From positions 1 through 5,459 of the forward strand of contig CANKNK010000139.1 in NCBI GenBank assembly GCA_947483455.1: 5,459 nt of DNA, in the 5' to 3' direction. Positions 1-5,165 of the stretch are shown piece by piece. Source of the DNA: Comamonadaceae bacterium. GTDB lineage: Bacteria > Pseudomonadota > Gammaproteobacteria > Burkholderiales > Burkholderiaceae_C. A model generated the notes under the pieces. That model did not search any database, had not been told where the DNA came from, and worked only from the letters and a program-made list of their open reading frames with translations. The stretch's first letter is position 1. Each line of letters starts with the position of its first letter. The position numbers and the translations under genes were made by a program.

Positions 1-343
1 CGTCACCTTCCGCACTGAATAGGCCGGGCTGCAAGCCCATTTCCTGCCCAATCTCCCGCAAGCGTGCGGTACGGCTGAACGCAGCGGGCCGATCGCGTAA
101 CACCGAGGCGACGACTTGGTGATCACTCAGCACCAAAATGCGTCGCCCTACAGCCCGCAGCTGGTAATAAGGACCATATTGCACAGCCCAGGCTTCCAGG
201 GCCAAATGCAAACTGGGCGAACGAAACGCCAAAGCGTTACCCACCAATGGCAGGCCCCGCGGACCGGGCAGATCGGCAATTTGGCGCACCGGCTTGGGCC
301 TAAGCGCAGAGTGTGGCGCGGCAGTGGAGTTCGGATTAGGCAT
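1..343 (-). CDS. Cytochrome P450, N-terminal part (runs off left edge)
   Basis: This is a partial gene: 114 codons are present and the reading frame is still open at base 1. The protein begins MPNPNSTAAP, has a proline-rich lead, then the hinge-like motif DLPGPRGLPLVGN at residues 24-36. Next comes an amphipathic helix (about 43-57) ending in QYGPYYQLR, a beta hairpin GRRILVLSD (66-74), and VVASVLRDRPAAFSR (77-91). This order (PGP-x-G-x-P-x-x-GN, then YG, then the beta-1 strands and helix B) is that of a cytochrome P450. The haem-binding cysteine, I-helix and ExxR motif lie outside the window, so catalytic competence cannot be judged. There is no hydrophobic N-terminal anchor, as expected for a soluble bacterial P450. 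The ATG is the only good start, because an in-frame TAA lies four codons upstream; no clear Shine-Dalgarno sequence is seen. It follows the permease by 71 bases on the same strand without a terminator, so cotranscription is possible. Substrate unknown. Confidence 0.8.
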   Translation of the reverse strand, partial: MPNPNSTAAPHSALRPKPVRQIADLPGPRGLPLVGNALAFRSPSLHLALEAWAVQYGPYYQLRAVGRRILVLSDHQVVASVLRDRPAAFSRTARLREIGQEMGLQPGLFSAEGD

Positions 344-414
344 GGTCAGCCATTAGCGTGTTTGCAGAAGCAACACTGTAGGTGCAATGGCTTACCAAGC
401 GCAAGGGCAAGGCT

Positions 415-1356
415 TTAGCGCCCGCGTTCGCGATGGGCAATCCACACGGTAGAAGCCAAAATCACGATCGCGCCCAAAATGGTCGAGTGGCTGGGTATGT
501 CGCCAAATACCAACCATCCCATGAGCGAGGCCCAGAGTAAATCCAGAAAACGCAAGGTCTGGGTTGCCGAAATATCGGCCACGCGAAAACCGCGGGTCAA
601 TAAATAATGGGCGCCCGATCCCAGGAAACCCGCGGCCAAAAAACCCAGCCATTGCATCGCTGTCGGGTCGGTCCAATGCAATAGGCCTAGCGGAAGGCTT
701 AGCACCGTTACAGAGATGGCCTGCCACAACACAATGGCGCCCGCGCTTTCTGTACGCGTGAGCGATTTAGTCAGCAAAAATGAGGCCGCAAACAAGGGCG
801 AGGACGCCAGCATGACCAAAAAATAAATACCACCCGATGCCGACAGGTGTGGGCCTACCACCACCAACACACCAGCAAAACCGAACAAAGCGGCAATCCA
901 GCGGTCGGCATACATTTTTTCGCCCAAAAACCAGGCCGCGCCAATCATGATGAAGATGGGCCCGGTAAAGCCGATAGCCGTCATATCGGCCAAACCGATG
1001 CGGGGTAATGCGGTGAACCAAAACACCAGCCCTAAGGTGTGTACTGCGCCGCGCCACCACTGGCCCTGCATATTTACCGGACGGTATGCGGCATAGCCTT
1101 GGCGCAGCACCAAGGGCAGTATCACAAGGGTGCCGGCCAGGTAGCGTAAAAACTGCGCTTGAAATGGATCCAGTGACAAGGTGATGTTGCGCACAATCGT
1201 ATTGAGCAACGAAAACACGATGCCGCTGGCCGCCACCCAGAGCATGCCGCGCCAAACGGGGGGCAGCAAGAACATGCGCATGCGTGCATGTCGGCGTGCC
1301 AGGGCCATACGGGCCAGCGCGCGGCGCGGCAAAGAGGAGGCGGTGCCTACGCGCAC
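415..1356 (-). CDS. EamA/DMT-family permease (drug/metabolite transporter superfamily)
   Basis: An inner-membrane transporter made of two EamA repeats with about ten hydrophobic helices. Counting from the GTG at 1356 (313 residues), the first helix starts near residue 38 (MLWVAASGIVFSLLN). Repeat one spans roughly 38-170 and includes AVHTLGLVFWFTALPRIGLAD and the loop FLGEKMYADRW that usually marks the end of helix 4. Repeat two spans roughly 175-308 and ends in GAIVILASTVWIAHRERGR. The family exports or imports small metabolites, amino acids or drugs; the substrate cannot be told from sequence. The start is uncertain: GTG 1356 is the longest option, while ATG 1308 and ATG 1281 would remove an arginine-rich tail of 16 or 25 residues that precedes helix 1. 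I think ATG 1281 is equally likely, since it leaves only a short N-terminal tail. None has a good Shine-Dalgarno. It lies 69 bases after the LysR gene on the same strand. Confidence 0.85.
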   Translation of the reverse strand: MRVGTASSLPRRALARMALARRHARMRMFLLPPVWRGMLWVAASGIVFSLLNTIVRNITLSLDPFQAQFLRYLAGTLVILPLVLRQGYAAYRPVNMQGQWWRGAVHTLGLVFWFTALPRIGLADMTAIGFTGPIFIMIGAAWFLGEKMYADRWIAALFGFAGVLVVVGPHLSASGGIYFLVMLASSPLFAASFLLTKSLTRTESAGAIVLWQAISVTVLSLPLGLLHWTDPTAMQWLGFLAAGFLGSGAHYLLTRGFRVADISATQTLRFLDLLWASLMGWLVFGDIPSHSTILGAIVILASTVWIAHRERGR

Positions 1357-1386
1357 GGGCTAGCAATTGCATTCATGGAGTCTCCC

Positions 1387-1414
1387 AGTATAGGCCGGGC
1401 TAAGGCCATCCAAA
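1387..1414 (-). promoter_or_regulatory. Possible weak sigma70 promoter for the permease gene
   Basis: On the minus strand a good -10 hexamer TATACT (1387-1392) lies 16 bases from a poor -35 TTTGGA (1409-1414). Transcription would start near 1380, about 25 bases before the GTG start of the permease. It would let the permease be made apart from the LysR gene. The -35 matches consensus at only three positions, so this is a suggestion only. Confidence 0.25.
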
Positions 1415-1425
1415 GTCCCCAAGAA

Positions 1426-2319
1426 CTAGCCAAAGAGCTGGCCGCGTGCAGCATCGGTTATCGCCAGCACGCAGGGGTGCGTGATGCGCCGCTCCACCGA
1501 AACGGCGAAAAATTCTTCCACCAGTTCATCGCTGCGGCCGACGCACTGCACCCCAAATTGGGAAGCCGTTTCCTGCTCCATCACCCTGGGCACCATGAAC
1601 ACGCCACGGCCTTCGCGCCCGAAGGCCGTCATCAATGCGCCGTCGTCAAATTCGCCGATCACACGGGGCGCAATGTTGTGGCGGGTGAACCAGGCTTCGA
1701 GCTGCTGGCGCACCGAAGCCTGCGCCCCATGGATCAGTAAGGGCGCGCCATTAAGGCATTCGGGAAAAGGCCCCAGCAATCGCGCCGCTACCGCCGGGGT
1801 ACACATAAAGGACATGCTGCTGCGCCCCAAGGGGTGGTTAAAGGCGCGCACATTGATGCGCCGTGACATGGGCTCGTCGGCGATCACCAGGTCCAGGCGG
1901 TTGAGCGCCAGTTGGGACAAAAGGTCAGGGAACTTGCCTTCGCTACAAGCCATGCGTACCGGCGCAGGCACCGCCAAGGCGGGCTCTAACAAACGGTAGG
2001 CCACCGATTTGTTCACCGAATCGGCCACGCCGACCCGAAATTCCAACACCGGTGCCCCACCATGGGCCTGGCGCACCGCTGACTCCAATTCATTGCCCAG
2101 GGTAAAAATCTGGTCGGCATAGCCCAGTGCCAAACGTCCGTGTTCGGTCAGCTCTAAGTTGCGCCCGCTTTTCTTAAAGAGCTTGCGACCGAGCCAGTCT
2201 TCGAGCAAGTGGATCTGGCCCGAAAGCGTTTGCGGCGTGGTGTGCAACTGCTCGCCTGCGCGCATCACGCCGCCCGATTTTGCGGTAACCCAGAAGTAAT
2301 ACAGGTGTTTAAAGTTCAT
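1426..2319 (-). CDS. nhaR: LysR-family transcriptional regulator, NhaR-like
   Basis: A cytoplasmic DNA-binding regulator of 297 residues, normal for LysR proteins. The winged helix-turn-helix is at the N-terminus: residues 1-60 contain KHLYYFW, GEQLHTTPQTLSGQIHLLED and LGRKLFKKSGR. An LysR effector-binding domain follows from about residue 90. The match is to NhaR rather than LysR proteins at large: KHLYYFW, TPQTLSGQI, the stretch GEFDDGALMTAFG (about 223-235) and ERRITHPCV near the end all have close counterparts in E. coli NhaR, as I recall that sequence. E. coli NhaR activates the sodium/proton antiporter gene nhaA in response to sodium. No antiporter is present here, so the local target is not obvious and the symbol denotes family, not proven function. 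A good Shine-Dalgarno AAGGG (2326-2330) sits six bases before the ATG and fixes the start. The gene diverges from the Rrf2 gene across a region with an LysR-type dyad, and reads toward the permease. Confidence 0.87.
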   Translation of the reverse strand: MNFKHLYYFWVTAKSGGVMRAGEQLHTTPQTLSGQIHLLEDWLGRKLFKKSGRNLELTEHGRLALGYADQIFTLGNELESAVRQAHGGAPVLEFRVGVADSVNKSVAYRLLEPALAVPAPVRMACSEGKFPDLLSQLALNRLDLVIADEPMSRRINVRAFNHPLGRSSMSFMCTPAVAARLLGPFPECLNGAPLLIHGAQASVRQQLEAWFTRHNIAPRVIGEFDDGALMTAFGREGRGVFMVPRVMEQETASQFGVQCVGRSDELVEEFFAVSVERRITHPCVLAITDAARGQLFG

Positions 2320-2365
2320 TTATTGCCCTTGCATTCGCTGTCCGCCGAGGGGAGACATCTTTATC

Positions 2366-2384
2366 ACTTCGAAATTATCGAAGT
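2366..2384. promoter_or_regulatory. LysR-type binding dyad (T-N11-A box) in divergent promoter region
   Basis: A perfect inverted repeat: ACTTCGA (2366-2372), five-base spacer AATTA, TCGAAGT (2378-2384). Inside it T2369 and A2381 are separated by exactly 11 bases with complementary flanks, which is the recognised LysR box. It lies 47 bases upstream of the NhaR-like gene and is centred at 2375, about 65 bases before the predicted start of the Rrf2 transcript (near 2440). That distance is the classic LysR recognition position for activating the divergent gene while repressing its own. The binding protein is inferred to be the adjacent NhaR-like regulator. Confidence 0.6.
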
Positions 2385-2404
2385 AAATTAGTCAAAAATA
2401 CGAA

Positions 2405-2433
2405 TTTACACGAAGCATAAGGGTTTTTATAGT
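2405..2433 (+). promoter_or_regulatory. Sigma70 promoter of the Rrf2-family gene
   Basis: A -35 element TTTACA (2405-2410) and a -10 element TATAGT (2428-2433) are separated by 17 bases, the ideal spacing. Both are close to consensus (five of six matches each). The transcript would start near 2440 and carry a leader of about 60 bases. The AT-rich stretch immediately upstream and the LysR dyad at 2366-2384 fit an activator-controlled promoter. Confidence 0.6.
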
Positions 2434-2446
2434 TGGCTTTCCCCCG

Positions 2447-2482
2447 GCGCACCTGCGCGTCGGATTTGCACGTCCCGTGCGC
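2447..2482 (+). promoter_or_regulatory. Leader of the Rrf2 mRNA with two competing stems
   Basis: Within the predicted 5' leader, GCGCAC (2447-2452) can pair with GTGCGC (2477-2482), while a local hairpin GCACG-TCC-CGTGC (2468-2480) uses part of the same right arm. The two overlap at 2477-2480, so they compete or rearrange. The Shine-Dalgarno AAAGGA (2489-2494) lies just downstream and is in neither stem. It could be a regulatory leader or merely GC-rich chance pairing. Confidence 0.2.
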
Positions 2483-2500
2483 TAGACGAAAGGACTATGT

Positions 2501-3013
2501 ATGCGATTAAGTACCCGTGGCCGTTTTGCGATCAACGCCATGATTGACCTGGCCCTGCGCCAGCCCGATTGCCCAGTGGCGCTGAGCGAACTGGCTGCAC
2601 GCCACGGCATCTCGCTTTCCTACCTAGAACAGGTCTTTGCCAAACTGCGCCAACACGGCCTGGTGGAGAGCACCCGCGGACCGGGTGGCGGCTATACCCT
2701 GGGTTTTCGTGGCGACGCCATCTCCGTGGCTGACATCGTGACGGCGATTGAAGAGACTACCCCGGTAAGCGAAAGCGCCCAAGGCGACATGACGCATGCC
2801 CTGTGCGAGCAATTGCACAAGGCCATGTTGGAACACATGAAAACCATCAGCTTGCGCGGCCTGGCCCTGGAGCAAAAAGCCAAAGGCTTTCAGGTGCAAA
2901 CCCGCAAGCCTGGCAAAAAAGCCCTGCTGAAACAAGCCGCACCCACGCTGTCCCGCCCCAACGCGCCCAACTCCGTTTTTGCCTTGGGCAACTGGTTGCC
3001 GACACGGGCCTGA
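2501..3013 (+). CDS. Rrf2-family transcriptional regulator, IscR-like but without the Fe-S cysteines
   Basis: A cytoplasmic DNA-binding regulator of 170 residues. The N-terminal winged helix is strikingly IscR-like: MRLSTRGRFAINAMIDLAL, then ISLSYLEQVFAKLRQHGL (37-54) with Glu43 at the position that tunes DNA recognition in E. coli IscR, and the wing RGPGGGYTLG (59-68). A dimerisation helix follows (about 97-120). IscR holds its [2Fe-2S] cluster with Cys92, Cys98, Cys104 and His107. Here position 92 is Ser, the loop between residue 92 and MTHALC is shortened by about eight residues, and no cysteine remains in it; only the histidine (His99) is kept. Cys24 and Cys102 lie elsewhere. The protein therefore probably does not bind a cluster in the IscR manner. 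The C-terminal 45 residues are basic and proline-rich and end APNSVFALGNWLPTRA. Shine-Dalgarno AAAGGA (2489-2494) sits six bases from the ATG. No isc genes are adjacent; the target genes are unknown. Confidence 0.88.
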   Translation: MRLSTRGRFAINAMIDLALRQPDCPVALSELAARHGISLSYLEQVFAKLRQHGLVESTRGPGGGYTLGFRGDAISVADIVTAIEETTPVSESAQGDMTHALCEQLHKAMLEHMKTISLRGLALEQKAKGFQVQTRKPGKKALLKQAAPTLSRPNAPNSVFALGNWLPTRA

Positions 3014-3143
3014 ATCGGGCAGGGCGCCAACCTAGATCGCGAGGCAGTTGGCGGCCTAAGCGGGTCTGAACCATCGGTGCAGCGCCCCAGGCCACCAGGT
3101 CTAAAGCCGTTCGAGCGCGCAAGATGGTTGGCATACCCCATAA

Positions 3144-3176
3144 AAAAGGGCCAGACCGTTGCCGGTCGGCCCTTTT
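3144..3176. terminator. Bidirectional rho-independent terminator between convergent genes
   Basis: A strong hairpin: AAAAGGGCC (3144-3152) pairs with GGCCCTTTT (3168-3176), and inside it GACCG (3154-3158) pairs with CGGTC (3163-3167) across a TTGC loop, with one bulged A. On the minus strand it is followed by six T residues, 18 bases after the dehydrogenase stop codon, so it clearly ends that gene. On the plus strand it gives four T residues and can also stop transcripts of the Rrf2 gene, which ends 130 bases earlier. Confidence 0.9.
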
Positions 3177-3193
3177 GATCAACAGCTAAAAAC

Positions 3194-4483
3194 TTACTTC
3201 TGGTAAGAGATACGGTATACCGCACCGGCTTTGTCATCAGACACCAGGATAGAGCCATCGACGTACTGCTGCACGTCTACCGGACGGCCTAAGTAGTAGC
3301 CTGCTGCCGTCATCCAACCTTCGGCAAAGGCTTCGGTTTTGGCTGCATTGCCTTTGTCATCCAGATAAGTGACCATGACACGTGCGCCACGCGGCTTGAC
3401 CGCATTCCAGGACCCGTGCTGTGCGCTGAAGATGGCGTTCTTGTACTTGGCCGGGAACATATCGCCGGTATAGAACATCATGCCTAGATCAGCTGCGTGG
3501 GCGATCATTTCCACTTGGGGCTTCACGTATTTGTCGGCCATATCCTTGGGGATAGCTTTGCCTTTGTAGTCATCGGTGCGCACATCGCCACCACCGTAGT
3601 AGGGATGGCCATACCAGCCGCCTTGTACCAACTTGCCATTGACTGAAGGGATCTTGTTCAGCTCACCAGGAGGCGTTTCGTCGCCCATGCCGTCGACCTG
3701 GTTGTCGGTGAACCACAGGCTACCGTCTTTGGGGTTGAATGCCAAGCCGGAGGAATTGCGCACACCGGTAGCAATCACTTGGCGATCACCGCCGTCACGG
3801 TTAAAGCTCAGGATGGAGCCGATGCCCACTTTGCGGTACATATCCACTTTTTCAGGCGGCGTCACGTTAAACGGCTGGCCCATAGTGATGTAAAGGCGGT
3901 TATCGGGCCCGATGGTGCAGGCACGCGCAGTGTGGTTGTAAGACTCTTCTTCTGCGGGGATCAAGTCGCCTTGTTTGACAACGGCAAAAGCCACCGTGTC
4001 AGAACCTTCGGTGAAATACTCCACCGCGGGGAACATCATGACGCGATTGCGTTCCACCACGTACATAAAGCCGTCCGGCGTGTAGCAAACACCGGCGGGG
4101 ATGTCGAACTTGACGCTGGGGCTGAAATCTTCCACCGTGTCGGCGACATGGTCCATATCGCGGTCATTGGCAAAATAAACGTTGTTTTTGCGGGTGCCGA
4201 CCCATACAGCGGCGGTGTTGCGGCTTACGGCAATGGTTCGGGCGTCGGGCACTACGGCGAAGACCTCAATCTTGAAGCCATCAGGCAGCTTCACGTTGGT
4301 CAGTGCCTTCTTTAAATTGGCGATATAGGCGGGGTCTTGTGCAATGCGCTTCGGGGGCGGGGTACTGGTCTTCTTGAAAGCGCCTAGTTTGTCAAGATTG
4401 GCCTCGTCGCCGGCAGCAAAGCCCGCGCCAGCAGTCAGGGAAAAAGCCAGGCCGATGGCGACGCAAGTCGCACTGCGCCGCAT
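3194..4483 (-). CDS. PQQ-dependent sugar dehydrogenase, sorbosone dehydrogenase family (periplasmic)
   Basis: A quinoprotein predicted to oxidise a sugar or sugar-aldehyde in the periplasm with pyrroloquinoline quinone and pass electrons to a cytochrome c. From ATG 4483 it has 429 residues. Residues 1-24 are a signal peptide (MRR, hydrophobic core, cleavage near GFAA|GD). The rest is a six-bladed propeller of the soluble glucose dehydrogenase/sorbosone dehydrogenase type. By comparison with soluble glucose dehydrogenase, likely PQQ ligands are His184 (in YNHTARACTIGPDNRLYIT), Arg242-Asn243 (in TGVRNSSGLAFNP) and Arg400 (in YLGRPVDVQQY). Another family block is SAQHGSWN (353-360). There is no CxxCH, so it has no haem of its own. 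The frame stays open to GTG 4591, and GTG 4507 is an alternative, but ATG 4483 places the signal peptide at the terminus; no start has a clear Shine-Dalgarno. It has a close paralogue ending at 5166, with a small cytochrome c gene between the two. The natural substrate is unknown; no PQQ biosynthesis genes are seen. Confidence 0.88.
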   Translation of the reverse strand: MRRSATCVAIGLAFSLTAGAGFAAGDEANLDKLGAFKKTSTPPPKRIAQDPAYIANLKKALTNVKLPDGFKIEVFAVVPDARTIAVSRNTAAVWVGTRKNNVYFANDRDMDHVADTVEDFSPSVKFDIPAGVCYTPDGFMYVVERNRVMMFPAVEYFTEGSDTVAFAVVKQGDLIPAEEESYNHTARACTIGPDNRLYITMGQPFNVTPPEKVDMYRKVGIGSILSFNRDGGDRQVIATGVRNSSGLAFNPKDGSLWFTDNQVDGMGDETPPGELNKIPSVNGKLVQGGWYGHPYYGGGDVRTDDYKGKAIPKDMADKYVKPQVEMIAHAADLGMMFYTGDMFPAKYKNAIFSAQHGSWNAVKPRGARVMVTYLDDKGNAAKTEAFAEGWMTAAGYYLGRPVDVQQYVDGSILVSDDKAGAVYRISYQK

Positions 4484-4777
4484 GAGGGCGCCGATGGTTG
4501 TAGTCACGGGGGGTCCGATACAAAGAGGCCGGGCTGGTTGATTGCGTTGGCGCAATGACCCGACAGCACCAAACCCCGGATGAATATTCACACAGGCAGC
4601 GCGTGGATGGACTCTAATGCGTGACCCTAAGATTTAAGGGGTGATTACCCTAGGTTGGGTATCAAGAAAATTCATGCACTACCTGAATATTGGTCCCCGG
4701 ACAGTGGGGCGTGGCAGTCCGCTCAGCTTGCGGGCTACGCTCGAACCAGGGGCGGCTGGCACCGCGAGCGCGCAGAC
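4484..4777. other. Intergenic region upstream of the complete dehydrogenase, with ACCC/GGGT repeats
   Basis: These 294 bases contain no convincing gene on either strand; short open frames here lack family features. It must hold the promoter of the dehydrogenase unless that gene is read from the cytochrome. I see no good -35/-10 pair on the minus strand; an isolated TTGATA (4660-4665) has no matching -10 at proper spacing. A cluster of half-sites stands out: ACCCTAAG (4624-4631), GGGT (4639-4642), ACCCTAGG (4647-4654) and GGGT (4657-4660), giving two nested dyads 23 bases apart. A 10-base palindrome TGAATATTCA is at 4581-4590. No terminator follows the cytochrome gene within this gap. Confidence 0.4.
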
Positions 4778-5089
4778 CTACTTCACTTCCACTTTGATCG
4801 AGCTATACCAAGCGGCCAGGTCTTCGATATCCCCGTTGCTCAGCGGCTTGGCCATGATGCTCATGATCTCGTTTTGGCGCTTGCCGCTGCGGTAGGCGCG
4901 CAATTGCTCAATCAGGTAAATCAAGGGCTGGCCTGCCAAATTAGGCGCTTCATTCAAGGTGGACATCCCATTGAGGCCGTGGCAAGTAGAACAAGGCATC
5001 GATTTGGCCTTGCCTGCGTCGGCATCTCCCGCCCAAACGGTTTGGCCCATTGTTGCAGCCACAAACGCGAGGGGAATTAAGAATTTCAT
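4778..5089 (-). CDS. Small periplasmic monohaem cytochrome c (class I, c4/c553-like)
   Basis: An exported electron carrier of 103 residues. Residues 1-20 form a signal peptide (MKF, hydrophobic core, cleavage after TVWA), leaving about 83 residues. The haem attachment site CSTCH is at 33-37 with His37 as the proximal ligand. The segment NLAGQPLIYLIEQLRAYRSGKRQ (50-72) and IMSIMAKPLSNGDIEDLAAWYSS carry the usual C-terminal helix pattern of cytochrome c4/c553 domains; the distal ligand is probably Met79, or Met76. Its place between two PQQ dehydrogenases suggests it takes electrons from them and feeds a terminal oxidase; this is inference from context. It starts only 33 bases after the upstream hairpin terminator, too little for an obvious promoter, so it may depend on read-through. 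The Shine-Dalgarno is weak. Confidence 0.9.
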   Translation of the reverse strand: MKFLIPLAFVAATMGQTVWAGDADAGKAKSMPCSTCHGLNGMSTLNEAPNLAGQPLIYLIEQLRAYRSGKRQNEIMSIMAKPLSNGDIEDLAAWYSSIKVEVK

Positions 5090-5122
5090 AGTTTCAGTGA
5101 CTCATTGGAATTGCATAAAAAA

Positions 5123-5149
5123 GCGGGCCGGGCAAAATGCCCAGCCCGC
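5123..5149 (-). terminator. Rho-independent terminator after the partial dehydrogenase
   Basis: GCGGGC (5123-5128) pairs with GCCCGC (5144-5149) and GGGCA (5130-5134) with TGCCC (5138-5142), around an AAA loop with a single C/A mismatch. On the minus strand the stem is followed by six T residues, and it lies 16 bases beyond the stop codon of the dehydrogenase that enters from the right. It stands inside a same-strand cluster, directly before the cytochrome c gene. Confidence 0.85.
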
Positions 5150-5165
5150 CAGGGGTTATAGAAGT

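Noticed and set aside
767..1372. A 201-codon open frame on the minus strand overlapping the permease, starting at ATG 1372.
   Set aside because: The translation is rich in Arg, His and Pro without any domain pattern, whereas the overlapping frame encodes a clear ten-helix permease.
3021..3057. Imperfect stem AGGGCGCCAAC / GTTGGCGGCCT just after the Rrf2 stop codon, a possible terminator.
   Set aside because: It pairs at 10 of 11 positions but has a 15-base loop and no T-tract; the hairpin at 3144-3176 is a far better terminator for this gene.
3069..3129. AACCATC ... GATGGTT inverted repeat in the convergent intergenic region.
   Set aside because: Arms are only 7 bases with a loop of nearly 50 bases; expected by chance and with no supporting context.
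3779..4315. A 178-codon open frame on the plus strand opposite the dehydrogenase gene.
   Set aside because: It is antisense to a well-supported gene, shows no family features, and is explained by codon bias in the opposite strand.
4581..4691. Palindrome TGAATATTCA at 4581-4590 and a partial copy TGAATATT at 4684-4691.
   Set aside because: Short AT-rich palindrome; the second copy is incomplete and the spacing fits no known operator arrangement.
4735..4755. On the minus strand GGTTCGAGC resembles a tRNA T-loop.
   Set aside because: The flanks do not form a T-stem, and no anticodon arm, D arm or acceptor stem can be drawn around it.
5090..5122. Possible promoter for the cytochrome gene (TATGCAAT next to the terminator T-tract).
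   Set aside because: No -35 element lies at a workable distance; the only TTG-type hexamer is about 13 bases away and sits inside the terminator stem.
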